Origin: Nematostella vectensis
Lineage: Eukaryota > Cnidaria > Anthozoa > Actiniaria > Edwardsiidae
NCBI RefSeq assembly: GCF_932526225.1
Contig: NC_064037.1
Coordinates: forward strand, 16,244,601 to 16,308,600
Direction: 5' to 3'
Length of the DNA: 64,000 bases
The first letter of the stretch is position 1, and every line of letters starts with the position of its first letter. Made by a program: the position numbers and the translations under genes. This document shows, in pieces, positions 10,901 to 20,867 of this stretch. The notes under the pieces were generated by a model. That model saw only the letters and a list, made by a program, of their open reading frames with translations, had not been told where the DNA came from and searched no databases.

Positions 10901-12727
10901 AGCCGGCTCAGGAACCTCAAAGAGAAGACCCTCCGTTACAAGTTCCGCATGGTCCACATCCCTGGAGCAAGACACAAAGCTGCGGATGCCATCTCACGCC
11001 ACCCAACGGGCTCAACAACCCCTGAAATGATGACGCTGCCTGACGACATAGCTACCATCGATGCCTCCAACAGCCCTCACCCAGCCAACGCTGCCCTCGC
11101 AAGCCTTCGCACTAGGGAGCCACCAGAAGAATCCTGCTCCTACGGGATCGACAAAGAGCTGGTATCCTCAGCCACATCCACCCTCAACACCATGGCCGTT
11201 ACCTGGGAGACGGTGAAACTAGAAACCACCAGCGACCCAAATCTCCACTCCCTGACCGCCATCATTGAGTCCGGCTTCCCAGAAGCGCAGCACGACCTCG
11301 CCCCAGCACTCCAAGAATACCACAGATTCCGGCATGACCTCCACACCATCGATGGAGTCATCCTTTACAAGGATCGCATCGTCATTCCCCCAACCCTACG
11401 AGAGGTGATACTTAAAGCACTCCACTCTGCACACCAAGGCGTGACATCCATGACTGCCCGCGCCGAGTCATCAGTCTTTTGGCCAGGAATCACACCTGCC
11501 ATTGTCGCCTTACGGGAACGATGCTCCTACTGTAACCGCATAACACCTTCACAGCCAAGCGCCCCACCCTACCCACCAATACTGCCAGCCTACCCATTCC
11601 AATGCATCTGTGCTGACTTCTTCCACTACAAAGGCAGCACTTACCTGGTAGCAGTGGACAGATACTCTAACTGGCCAATCGTCGAAAAGGCTCGTGATGG
11701 CTCCGCCGGCCTAGTAGAATGTCTGAGGCGCACCTTCTGCACCTTTGGCATCCCTGATGAGTGCGCAAGTGACGGTGGACCAGAATTTGTCGCCAATCCT
11801 ACACAGCAGTTCCTCAAGGAGTGGGGAGTCCACCACCGCCTATCCTCAGTAGCGTTTCCCCACTCCAACAGTAGAGCTGAAATAGGAGTGAAAACCGTCA
11901 AGCGGCTCATCACCAACAACACCGGCCCACATGGTGAACTCAACACCAATGCCTTCCAACAAGCGATACTTCAATACCGCAACACCCCAGACCCAAGCAC
12001 CAAGCTGTCACCAGCACAATGCATATTCGGCAGACCAATCAAGGATTCAATCCCGATCCTCCCAGGGCACTATATTCCACACCCCACTTGGCGGGACACC
12101 CTTGCCCTCAGAGAAGAAGCTTTAAGGAACAGACACATGAGGGCAGCAGAGAGATGGTCACAACATACAAAGAGACTTCCCCCTCTTGCCATAGGACACC
12201 ACGTGAGGATCCAGAACCAGACAGGCCCCAATCCAACACGATGGGACAAGACAGGCATTGTCATTGAGGTACGGCAATTTGACCAATACGTTGTGCGTGT
12301 CGACGGCTCCGGAAGGATAACTCTCCGTAACCGGAAATTCCTACGGAAATACATCCCTGTCCAAGCACCACAGCCACCACGGATACTCAACGATGACCTC
12401 AAATTCATCAGCCGAGCAACCCAAGCAAGACCGAAAGAAAGCCTAACCAAACTCCCAAAAGGCACAGCAACAACAAGCCCCACTGGAATTTCCGTCGAAA
12501 CACCCACACGACCTAGCCCCCCGCTCACGAGAGACACTGGGCCAGGAACTGGGACAACAGGCAGTGATACACCAACCAGACCACCAGAAACTGAGCCAGG
12601 ATCAGCGGAAGCATCCGAACCAGTAAGCCCAGCCAAACCACCATCCAACCCCCCACTCGAGAAGAAGATACCCTTAGCCCTGAGGAGGCTACAGGACTAC
12701 AACAAGAAAGGACTACTTGAACAATGA
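7901..12727 (+). CDS. Gag-Pol polyprotein of the Gypsy retrotransposon
   Basis: A single 1608-residue frame. Gag begins with a Cys/His finger (CPFPGCEYE then H-x4-H) and ends in two zinc knuckles near residues 267-310 (CNYCGKQGHG and CQLCGRANHVAIMC). The aspartic protease has ADTGC near 410. Reverse transcriptase spans about 580-800; its catalytic box reads CIDDTLLWADD near 754-764, with Cys in place of the usual Tyr. RNase H starts near 900 (ATDWSKTGIGFW). Integrase has an HHCC finger near 1175-1213, then DDE residues in CADFFHY, SDGGPEF and SRAEIGV, and a GPY/F-like region near 1420-1490. There is no chromodomain. The tail is Pro/Thr-rich. Gag and Pol share one frame, so no frameshift is needed. 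Start ATG 7901 is the first in frame. Confidence 0.95.
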   Translation: MPKFKCPFPGCEYETEDVKDELAAVLISVHSNGTHITNQTPSTPNQTAKVEKVRRPTVSSAGTSEEWSYFMTRWQDYVEATKITGKDKTIQLLECCDEHLRKDLTRNAGGSLTNKSTAEVLEAIKKLAVREENAMVARVQLHNMRQDRDEPIRSFCARLRGQASVCKFLITCPGCNTEVNYTENILRDVVTRGLADEEIQLDLLGEKDQEMSLEDVLKFIEAKESGKRSAGRLLQTQGAEAIRSQYRNMKQSEHKNRKSSDQHGTGTCNYCGKQGHGVKAPPKIRKQECPAYGTTCQLCGRANHVAIMCQNKDKPLGQSPHHVTDAGKHTENAVFDALCSVNSSSDDHAIHGISLDHHLYDNLSNRWIRSASQPQPYISLTATIQPDDYTALGFHPVTNKPKSAQLPAMADTGCQSCLASLSVIRRFGLNEADLIPVTTRMHAANGTGIPILGAVILRLTGNNQPGLEAKTRQIVYVTNESDRLFLSREACKDLGIISESFPTVGESLYHPTSDSAAISSNKGSTMDTPDNSCTCPRRQMPPPKPTEPPFPATEDNRANLQEWLLDYYKSSTFNTCEHQQLPLMDGIPMRLMVDPEAEPVAHHTPIPVPLHWQEEVKAGLDQDVALGVLEPVPVGEPVTWCQRMVVCAKKNGKPRRTVDFQSLNLHATRETHHTQSPFHQARSIPYNTKKTVFDCWNGYHSVPLHQDDRHLTTFITPWGRYRYKTAPQGYIASGDGYSRRFDEIVSHVPNKTKCIDDTLLWADDINSSFHQAVNWLDLCGRHGITLNPDKFVFAADTVEFAGFEITRNSVRPCQKYLDAIRKFPTPVNVTDMRSWFGLINQVSYAFAATERMLPFRASLKPGTQFTWTKELDQLFEESKSIIIREIEDGVRIFDKSKPTCLATDWSKTGIGFWLLQKHCKCPSTAPFCCRSGWKVTLVGSRFTHAAESRYAPIEGEALAVADALDKARFFVLGCSNLIVAVDHKPLLKVFGDRSLDEIPNSRLRNLKEKTLRYKFRMVHIPGARHKAADAISRHPTGSTTPEMMTLPDDIATIDASNSPHPANAALASLRTREPPEESCSYGIDKELVSSATSTLNTMAVTWETVKLETTSDPNLHSLTAIIESGFPEAQHDLAPALQEYHRFRHDLHTIDGVILYKDRIVIPPTLREVILKALHSAHQGVTSMTARAESSVFWPGITPAIVALRERCSYCNRITPSQPSAPPYPPILPAYPFQCICADFFHYKGSTYLVAVDRYSNWPIVEKARDGSAGLVECLRRTFCTFGIPDECASDGGPEFVANPTQQFLKEWGVHHRLSSVAFPHSNSRAEIGVKTVKRLITNNTGPHGELNTNAFQQAILQYRNTPDPSTKLSPAQCIFGRPIKDSIPILPGHYIPHPTWRDTLALREEALRNRHMRAAERWSQHTKRLPPLAIGHHVRIQNQTGPNPTRWDKTGIVIEVRQFDQYVVRVDGSGRITLRNRKFLRKYIPVQAPQPPRILNDDLKFISRATQARPKESLTKLPKGTATTSPTGISVETPTRPSPPLTRDTGPGTGTTGSDTPTRPPETEPGSAEASEPVSPAKPPSNPPLEKKIPLALRRLQDYNKKGLLEQ

Positions 12728-12818
12728 ACACAAACATTAGTCAAAAGGACACATTGTTATATTGTTATGTTATATATCAGTATTTATCATCCCCACCATG
12801 CAGGAACACTAAATACTT

Positions 12819-12827
12819 GGGGGGAGA
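12819..12827 (+). promoter_or_regulatory. polypurine tract of the Gypsy element
   Basis: GGGGGGAGA abuts the 3' LTR, the position where plus-strand DNA synthesis is primed in LTR retrotransposons. Confidence 0.8.
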
Positions 12828-12959
12828 TAGAGCATTGTTTGGAGTCCCTGTGGAAGGACTGGGACTAGCCCGGTCAGAACTCATTGTAGTTCTTTATCAT
12901 TCCGTTCGTTCATGTAATAAAACATCATTGCAAACAGGAAAAAGAAGCACTCTTATCTA
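12828..12959 (+). repeat. 3' LTR (132 bp)
   Basis: Identical to the 5' LTR. It is preceded directly by the polypurine tract 12819-12827 and followed by the target duplication CTGTA (12960-12964). Confidence 0.95.
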
Positions 12960-14211
12960 CTGTATGAAAGTAAAAATACCAAAGACTTGAACGGTGAACA
13001 GGATATGACTCCAAAACTCGCTTGCACATCATCTCGTCAACTCTGGCACAAAGTTGGAAGAAGTGAAAATATTCATCCACAGCCTGTTATGGACTTGTTA
13101 ATTAAGAAAAGTTAATGATTCCACAGCAAGCACTACTGCTTCTAAAAAACCTTATCGACTTAGTTGTTTAATTTATGAAGCTAGGAACAATATTGACACT
13201 CAAAAAGCTGATGAAATTCAATTGAAGGCAGACTTAATGAAAATTAATCCTAATATGGCTTTAGCACAGATACTGTCCCCTACAGATGTCTTAGAATATG
13301 TTGACACAAAGTTTGGTAGAAGTCCAAAAGGGCCTTATGCCAGTTATCAACTCACTTTCACAGAGTCTAATTTTTCTGTTTTTTGTGACAATGATTCTGT
13401 GCCTAGAATTGCAATCACTTCAACTGCACAGAGACAGTACCCACACTTCCCACTTCAGAATTCTCAAGACTTTGACATCCCAGAAAATGTCAAAGAACAA
13501 GAAAGTGTAGATGAAATTAGGCTCAACAACATTAAGAGGAAAACTCAAAATCAGTCACATTCTGAAATGTGGAAAAATGAGAGAATGTTCAGACTGACTG
13601 CATCCAATTTTGATAGAGTTTGTGTTCGGCAAAAGCAGCATGAAAGTCTTGCTGATTCTCTTTTGAATCCATCTTCTTCTGCCTCTAGATCTAGGCACTG
13701 CCAACATGGTCAGACTTATGAAGCAATAGCTTTAAGACAGTATGAAAAATATGTGTTTTCAACAAGAAGACCTGTTAAAATGTTCAAGTCAGGTTTGGTA
13801 GTTACAGTAGTCTTGAAGCACCTTTTATCGGAGCCTCAGCTGATGGCAAAGTTATTGACATTGGCTGTGAGAAACCCTATGGTCTTGTGGAGATTAAATG
13901 TCCTGAAACAAAGTTCCATGTAACTCCCTTAGATGCTTGCTCTGATCGAGGTTTCTACCTTGAAAATGTAAATGGTAAACCTAAACTGAAGAAAAAGCAT
14001 TGCTACTACTATCAAGTGCAGGAACAGATGGGCGTCACTAAAGCTGAGTGGTGTGATTTTGTTGTGTACACTTCTGTAGGAATGAGTATTGAACGAATTA
14101 AGTTGGACAGACATTTTTGGGACACAATGGCATGCAAACTAGAGGTTTTATTTTGATCATTATATGAAAAATGCTGCTGTCAAGTATCAAAATGCCAGGA
14201 ATATCATATGA

Positions 14212-14972
14212 AACTTGACATACTAGAAGAAGTGATAAGCTATTAAAAATGAGTGACATGATATTCCAATTTTTTTAATATTATTATTTAATAATTAATT
14301 TTTTAAACAATAACATACAAGACTTTTTTCTGATTCTTGTAAAATTTTAATTGACTGAAATAAATTGATGATGATTAAATAAATCAATATTGACTTACTA
14401 TACTATTTAAAATCTCAGTATGTACAAAGTGTCCTGTGTTATGATTTGCAGTGTTCATCAAATTTCAAGTAATAGAGAACTCAGACCACACAAACCCTGA
14501 AATTAGTTTTTAATAGTGTTGAGCTAATATTGTCATACAGTAGTTCATGTTTTATAAACAAGTATAACAATCATTTTTGTTTCTTGAACTTTTTGAACTT
14601 GAAACAATATCAATAATTGTATTAGGAATCAAACAGAACATTTTTTTTTCATTTTTTCACTGAGCTAAAATATACATTGCATTCTGAAAAAAAGAAAAGA
14701 AAAATAAAAGAACAGCTAGTTTGAAGTAGATTTTCACCATCAGTACAAGAGATTTCCAGTCTGCTGCAGTTTTTAAATTAATTTTGAAAATTTTGGATGT
14801 ACATGTTTTTTACAAAGATTGTTGATAATAAATATTATAACATGACTTTTGTCACACACAACATTTGTGTCCTTTGCTTGCAGCTTAACACTGCTTGTTC
14901 TGCTTTTGAGCTTAAGTTGTTTTATTTGTCACACATGAACAGTATAACAACAAATGGTAGGTTATTGCTCTA
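14212..14972. other. AT-rich spacer between convergent transposon genes
   Basis: Lies between the stops of the nuclease and transposase genes. It probably holds both 3' ends; no further gene is seen. Confidence 0.5.
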
Positions 14973-16468
14973 TTACGCTGATATAAGAGGGTCTTGTGCA
15001 TTACAAAGAAAGGCAGACACTGCCCACATTTGGTTTGCTACTCCAATAAGGCTGAGAGGGAAGTCTCCTTGCCAGATTCTAAAGTTTTTAATTTTATTGA
15101 TCGCACGTTCAACATGGATTCTAACACTTGCAATTCTTTGTGTCTCAATGACTTCATCTGGGGTCATCTGTGCATTGTTTCCAAGAAATGGAGGGTAGTT
15201 TACTTTAACTCCTAAGGGCAAAAGATCCTCAATGGTAAACCCCTTGTCAGCCATTATCACATCACCATTCTCAAAGGATTGCTTTAGCAGGCCACTTCTT
15301 AGTACTATTTCTCTGTCAGATATGTTCTCTGTGTATAGTTCACTAATGAAAGTAATAGCACCACTAGGTGCAATTCAAATCATTCCTTTCAGAGTTTGAT
15401 GGTTTTTGTATGCACTGAAAAGTTCAGAGTTTACTAACAAACTGCTTGGTATTTCACATCTTATTTCAGTGCAATCAATTATGATTCTAGTGTTGGAATA
15501 GTAAGCTTTAAATGCTTCTGGCATTGTTGACAACACTGTGTCTTTTGTAGGCCAGATATTTACTTGTCCACACTTTAAAAACATGTAGGATATCCATGAA
15601 ATAAATATGTGACTAATAGTTGACTGTGACAATCCAAATAAGTGTGCTAAATGTTGCTCCTTGGAGACCCTTCGCATTCTACACATAACCATGAAGAATT
15701 GATCAATTGGCTGAAGTTTTCTGCCTCGTCCTTTCTTTAGTACTAAACCATTTTCCTGTTCTTCATCATCTTCGTCATTTAAACTATCGTAGAATTCCGG
15801 AGGAACGTCTTGCTTGTTTGAGCAGTAGCGAAGATTTTCTCCTTTCTCTCCGGCGTTCAGAAATCCATTAATTGCCATGAATGTGGCAAAGTTTGGAAAA
15901 CCCGTGTAAAATGCAATATTTTCTTTAGATTGAAATTGATTCAATGTAAAAAGCAATGAATCGGAGTGGTCCAATTTGTTTTTGAGTTCTTTTAGTTGGT
16001 TTTCTTTCATTAATAGTTCGTGCTTAGAAAGCTTGAGTTCATCACAGTATGCTTGAGACTATCCTCAAGCTCAGCCACTTTTGCTTTGAGGCTAGACAGT
16101 TCTTCTTGTGAATTTTAAAGTTCAATAACTTCAGAATGTTCATGTTCAAAAGGTGTCGAAGTATAACTTGATGAAACAACATGATCGCTGCCATCTTTGT
16201 TAGTAGAGTACCTGTCTTTTGGTGGCTTCCTTGACTGCTGGCCATTAGACCAAGCAAAAATACTAGGCACAGCATCCTTATTTAACTTTGTGATTCCATT
16301 CAGTGTTATTTTAAAGTCGATGGGACGAAAATGTCGCGAACACACTTTAGTCCTTTCCTTGAGTTCAAAGTGTTTTTCCGGGTCTCTTCGAATGGCTGCT
16401 ATCCATTTCTTTCTCAATCCCTCTGATTTGGGAAAATTAAAAAAAAGAAACCTTCTCTTCTGATGCAT
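14973..16468 (-). pseudogene. THAP-domain DDE transposase of the ISL2EU-like element
   Basis: Read on the minus strand. A THAP zinc finger comes first (FLFFNFPKSEGLRKKW, then KVCSRHF); its first Cys pair (CLHIAAYC) lies just upstream of the first ATG, near 16500, so a short upstream exon or lost start is likely. A coiled-coil stretch follows, broken by TAA near 16115 and by a frameshift near 16035. From 16010 to 14973 the frame is continuous except for one TGA near 15374. This part has an HTH (HLAHLFGLSQSTISHIFISW) and a DDE_Tnp_4 core: IIIDCTEI (Asp), VIMADKGFTIEDLL (Asp) and HVERAINKIKNFRI (Glu). All three catalytic residues remain, but the gene cannot encode a whole protein. Confidence 0.85.
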
Positions 16469-16599
16469 TTTTGTATCCTTTAAATGTACACCGCAGTATG
16501 CAGCAATGTGAAGGCATTTTCTAATTTTAAAGTCGTCTTTTTTTGTGTGAAAGCTAAAGAACAGCTATGGAGTAGTTAATAACATGGCTGACATGCCTT

Positions 16600-16655
16600 G
16601 TTTTGATGAATCTCGCTACCAGTCCTAACTCAACCAGGCCTAAATGCATAGCGTG
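16600..16655 (-). repeat. right terminal inverted repeat of the ISL2EU-like element
   Basis: On the minus strand it begins CACGCTATGCAT, mirroring the left end, and is followed by TA (16656-16657). Confidence 0.88.
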
Positions 16656-16838
16656 TATAATGCTGCTAAAACGATTATTATCTTTTCACTTTATTTGATC
16701 TTTTTTATTTTGCCTTTTTATCTTTTTTTTACATAGTTGATTAATTAATTAATCTATTTACTTAATTTATTTATTTATCAATTTATTTTTTTATTTTTTT
16801 TATCTAGTTAATTATCTATTATCTAGCTATAGAAGAGG

Positions 16839-17400
16839 GAGAGGAACTATGGAGCAAGTATTTATACTGAGAAACATCATGAGAGTTTGTGGGTAATTTG
16901 TCCATCGTGAGAGTTTGTGGGTAATTATGGAAAAGTATGGAGTTCCAGAGAAGATTATACGCATTGTGAGGCTGTTTTATGAAGATTTCCAGTGTGCGGT
17001 CGAAGATCAGGGTGAAACAGGAGAATGGTTCAACATAAAGAGGGGGTAAAGCAAGGCTGCAATATGTCGGGCTTTATGTTTCTATTGGTCATGGACTGGA
17101 TATTGCGAAGGTCAGTTGGAAAAGGAGAAAATGGAATACGATGGAAATTTACATATAAACTGGACGATCTAGACTTTGCGGACGACATAGCATTGCTTTC
17201 CTCAACAAAACACCATATTCAGGAGAAGACAGCAAAGCTGGACGGCGAGGCTAGGCGAGCGGGGTTGAAAATAAACTTAGAGAAGACAAAGATGCTAAGG
17301 ATAAATGCCAAACAGCATGGAAATATTGTGATCAATGGAAAAGAAATCGAAGACGTCAGCGAGTTTACGTACCTACAATCCTCAACAAAAGTAAGTGGGG
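16839..17400 (+). mobile_element. LINE reverse transcriptase fragment
   Basis: The frame 17025-17390 reads GVKQGCNMSGFMFLLVMDW, then DDLDFADDIALLSS (the F-A-D-D catalytic box), then GLKINLEKTKMLRI and EFTYLQSS. These are RT palm motifs of a non-LTR retrotransposon, with spacing like craft/RTE- or jockey-type elements. Upstream frames (16839-17025) are shifted and carry stops. The fragment is truncated at both ends. An AT-rich tract precedes it. Confidence 0.75.
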
Positions 17401-17541
17401 CACTTCCCATACGAACAACCGCCAACCCTCTCTCTCCCCCCGATTAATATTGGTTGGAGGCGATTTTACAGCTCAAAACACAAGCAGTAGCAAGGTGATC
17501 ATTTGCCCTCCAACATTGAGGAAGGGGGAGCCAGTTTTTAA

Positions 17542-17985
17542 ACAAATCCATCTTTTTGCGTGTAAATCCTTTTTCTGTGGTACAGGAAATACTTTTAGCT
17601 CGAAAACCGATTGAGAAGGGCAAAGCGTCAAAAAGCAAAGTTGCGTTTTGGGAGAAGTTTATACTCACGTGGTCTTTAGCTTCAATGAAGTTGAGTCCAT
17701 CGACCTTTCTACGAGCCAATTCTTGAACAAATCCATCTTTATGCGTATTAATCTTTTTACTGTGGTAAAGGAAAGACTTTTAGCTCGAAAACCGATTGAG
17801 AAGGGCAAAGCGTCAAAGAGCAAAGTGTTTTCGGGGAACTTATACTCACGTGGTCTTTAGCTTCAAAGAAGTTAAGTTCAACAACCTCTCTACGGCTACT
17901 CGTTAGCACTTCCATACTTTTACGTGAAAAGCTCTTCTCAAGCTCAAAATTATTTTTCTGTGGTACAAGAAAAAATTTTTAAAGC
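17542..17985. repeat. ~185-bp tandem duplication (2.3 copies)
   Basis: ACAAATCCATCTTT begins copies at 17542 and 17727, and a third partial copy follows 17912. Each full copy contains, on the minus strand, GAAGCTAAAGACCAC followed by a GTGAGT splice-donor-like site, and a conserved block (GAAAACCGATTGAGAAGGGC on +). Copies differ by short indels. Confidence 0.7.
17850..17915 (-). CDS. possible first coding exon, 22 codons (speculative)
   Basis: On the minus strand ATG 17915 opens MEVLTSSRREVVELNFFEAK and reaches a CAC|GTGAGT donor in phase 0. The neighbouring duplicate near 17665-17735 has the same donor but a 2-base indel, so it has lost the matching frame. No following exon could be identified because a LINE fragment lies downstream. 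This could be a relic. Confidence 0.2.
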
Positions 17986-20098
17986 GATTGTGATTCACGT
18001 TTCGCTCCACGAGCCTCAAGTCCTTCACAAAAATGGCGGGTGCTTCAATGTCGGTACCAGTCTTGGTACGAGGCTGATTGGGAGCACAGGCTTCCCAACA
18101 AATGAATGACCGAGGAAAAAAGACCATTCTATTCTTTTTCACTGCGTTCAGCCGAATAGAAAATATTTATTACTGGGATACCTGTGGTAGCCCAGTCATA
18201 AAATGCAACTGTTTTTTTTCTGTCGTCTCGCAATTTGCACAAGGCCTTTTGCAGCTAGAGGTCACGTGCTTAGAAACCCCATAGCAACGCCATGCTGGAC
18301 TGCAAGCATTCCAGTAAACAAAAGGTCCAGAGGGGACACGCACGTGTGGTTTCAAACAGTTCTTAGAGCTTTATAAAAGATTAATTCCCTCTGTTATCTG
18401 CCGTTCTTGGTTATAACCTTCGTGAACTATAGTTTTGGGGTTCATTTAGGCTGAAGTGCGGATTTTAACTGCCGTTTTGGACTTTTTTTTTTTACGGCCG
18501 ACGCTTACCGCCACGGACAAAATGGCGGCCAGTCAAGGTATATGTAAATAAAAAAAACACCTATAAAGCTTGTTTTATTGCGTGTAATGATCGGAAATTA
18601 CTGCAATGTACTCTTCATATAATCTAAAAAGATTTATACAAGTTTCAAGATCTTTACAACCCGATAAGGGAACAAATTTTGTGCATTAAGAGATAGTATA
18701 CTCACGTTACATAAAGCGAAGCGTCTCTATCACTTTATCTCTCTTACTCTTTCCCCCACCTGAAGAGATGATGCTTTTACCTTTCTTGCCCCAATCAGTG
18801 TTGTGATATGGCATTTACAATAAAAAACAAGATTATAAATTTTTTTATTATATCCAAAGTCGGCAGTAAAATCTTTGTCATACATGTCACACAAACAAGT
18901 TGCAGATCTCAGGTATCCCAGTCAACCCTGCGCGCAGGGTCTAGTTGTCTATAAAATGAAATAAGAGAGAAAACATGTAGGGGGATAGCCATCCAGCTGG
19001 TTTAGTTTATTGAATAATAACAGTAATATCAGTATAGGCGGTTAATTAGTAAATAAACCCCTTCTGGCGGCTGGGATATCGGTGGATAATGTCCAAGAAT
19101 GAGAAATGGTCCGAAAAATAAACAGTTGGCCGAGAAGCGAAGCTTCCAATATTAGCAGAACAATAAGAAAACAGTCTAGGCGTAAATCCATCAGTTGAAA
19201 TGCATTACTAAATATAATTGGCAAAAATATAATATCGATCTAAGGACACAACTAGTTCAGTGAGCTGGAAGGTGTCAAGTGAAAAACATGACGCCAAAAA
19301 CTGCATAATAAGTACATACTAAAGTCATGTGACCGAAAAGAAAACAAAAGAAACAACAACAATCTCATTAATACTGAAAATAAATTCATTTTCCTGGCAG
19401 ACTTTTTGTGACATTTGCCAGGGCTGCGAAATACCACCCAAAACAGCGCATTGTATTAAAAGTATATAATGACAGGGGACAGTTTTTCCCCTCTTGGCAA
19501 ATAGCAACAAAATCCAGTGAAAATTTAATTGAAAGATCACTCAAATGTTTTGTCAAAATTCTGAAAAACGGTTAATAACTAGAAAGAAAAGTTACTTTTC
19601 ATGTCTGGTGTATTGTGTACTGTATACAACATGGGTTTATATGTCGTGTTCAGCATTGACAAATAGAAATCATAACAAATATCTCATTTTTGTGTGCGTA
19701 CGCGTCTAATAATGCACAGATGATGTCACAGGGTGTCATGAACAAAAAAAGTACGCAACGAGATGCCGACGCACAATGCAACAATTAAAATGTTTTCTTA
19801 ATTTACAATTTAGTTTCATGGGAGCGAACACATGATTCCTTGACCAATCAGAGCGCGGGATTTACAAGTGTTGTTGTTGTATCGTTGCACCCACGGTGCT
19901 TCATGGGTATCAAATAAATAATAAAATAAAAGTAAATAAAAACACAGGCATTGCCAGTGATTGCGCACTGCATTGAAATAATCTAATGATAGGGGAAAAT
20001 TATCCCTGGCACTTACTAATATAATTTCCCAAAATATCGTTATATCAATGGTTTCAATACAATATTTTGATAAAATTTATTCCTTTCCATATCGTTAT
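17986..20098. other. no gene supported; one promoter-like spot
   Basis: At 18519-18537, ACAAAATGGCGGCCAGTCAAG is followed by GTATAT. This could be a first exon (MAASQG) overlapping a YY1-type AAnATGGCGGC motif, with TTTATAAAAG upstream near 18370. No second exon was found. The rest is AT-rich with no recognisable coding or repeat structure. Confidence 0.25.
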
Positions 20099-20224
20099 CA
20101 GGCGCGTACACAGGTGGGTGCGCAGGATGCACATGCACCCCTCTTGGCGCCAAAATATGCTCTTCCCATATAGCACCTATGACTGCACCCTCCCTCCCCT
20201 GAGTCAATCCTGTGTACGCGCCTG
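20099..20224. mobile_element. 126-bp palindromic MITE
   Basis: The ends are inverted repeats: CAGGCGCGTACACAGG on the left and CCTGTGTACGCGCCTG on the right, exact over 16 bp. The interior holds TGCGCAGGATGCACATGCAC. No coding capacity. It abuts the minisatellite starting about 20252. Confidence 0.8.
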
Positions 20225-20251
20225 GTTATGGCAAATGAACCAAGACTTACC

Positions 20252-20856
20252 ACCTATACTTGTCCCACGTGGACCAAGGGCCACCACCTCTCTTTGCCCA
20301 ATTCTACTTGTCCCACATGGACCAAGAGCCACCATCTCTACTTGTCCCACATGAACCAAGAGCCACCACCTATACTTGTCCCACATGGACCAAGAGCCAC
20401 CACCTATACTTGTCCCACATGGACCAAGAGCCACCAATTCTACTTGTCCCACATGGACCAAGAGCCACCACCTCTACTTGTCCCACATGGACCAAGAGCC
20501 ACCACCTCTACTTGTCCCACATGGACCAAAAGCCACCACCTCTACTTGTCCCACATGGACCGAGGGTCACCACCTATACTTGTCCCACATGGACCAAGCG
20601 CCACCACCTCTACTTGTCCCACATGGACCAAGCGCAACCACCTCTACTTGTCCCACATGGACCGAGGGTCACCACCTATACTTGTCCCACATGGACCTAA
20701 CGCCATCACCTGTACTTGTCCCACACAGACCAAGAGCCACCACCTCTACTTGTCCCACATGGACCAAGCGCCACCACCTCTACTTGTCCCACATGGACCA
20801 AGCACCACCACCTATACTTGTCCTACATGGACCAAGAGCTACCACCTCTCCTTGTA
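20252..20856. repeat. 34-bp minisatellite, about 18 copies
   Basis: The consensus unit starts ACATGGACCAAGAGCCACCA and continues CCTCTACTTGTCCC. Because 34 is not a multiple of three, the array opens frames of Thr/His/Pro-rich text in all three forward phases; none is a gene. Confidence 0.95.
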
Positions 20857-20867
20857 AAACCCGTATA

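Larger units (their letters stand above)
7586..12959 (+). mobile_element. Ty3/Gypsy LTR retrotransposon, apparently intact and young
   Basis: Two 132-bp LTRs (7586-7717, 12828-12959) are identical by eye. The 5-bp target duplication CTGTA is at 7581-7585 and 12960-12964. LTR ends are TAGA...TCTA. Between them lie a primer-binding site complementary to the element's own LTR, one 1608-codon gag-pol frame and a purine tract (GGGGGGAGA, 12819-12827) touching the 3' LTR. Domain order protease-RT-RNase H-integrase places it in Ty3/Gypsy (Metaviridae). It sits inside the nuclease gene of the ISL2EU-like element, so it is younger than that element. No break is seen in the coding frame. Confidence 0.95.
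6652..14211 (+). pseudogene. SAP-SWIM-YqaJ nuclease gene of the ISL2EU-like element, interrupted
   Basis: The start is ATG 6652. A SAP DNA-binding motif (LAQLKVDELRFWLRCRGD) is followed by a frameshift near 6770 and a donor at 6797; an acceptor before 7059 restores CAG|GTT. A two-base slip occurs near 7255. A SWIM-type zinc finger follows (CVAGQVGFCNHTLALM, 7520-7565). The Gypsy element inserted within CTG-TAT (Leu-Tyr), and the frame resumes at 12960. An extra A near 13105, a slip near 13800 and another near 14147 break the YqaJ exonuclease part. That part still shows FIGASADGKVIDIG and GLVEIKCPET, the latter bearing the family's E-x-K catalytic pair. Known YqaJ proteins are lambda-exonuclease-like nucleases; the role here in transposition is inference. 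Confidence 0.8.
6503..16655. mobile_element. ISL2EU-like DNA transposon (degenerate) with nested Gypsy element
   Basis: Long inverted repeats (6503-6558 and 16600-16655) are flanked by TA on both sides. They enclose two convergent genes typical of the ISL2EU/IS4EU superfamily: a YqaJ-type nuclease on + (6652-14211) and a THAP-plus-DDE transposase on - (14973-16468). Removing the nested LTR retrotransposon and one copy of its target duplication leaves about 4.8 kb, a normal length for such elements. Both genes carry frameshifts or stops, so the element cannot move on its own. Superfamily naming is from family knowledge (two-gene content, 2-bp target duplication); structure and coordinates are read directly. 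Confidence 0.8.

Noticed and set aside
12070..12648. 192-codon frame antisense to the Gypsy polyprotein
   Set aside because: Shadow of the GC-rich Pro/Thr-coding end of the polyprotein.
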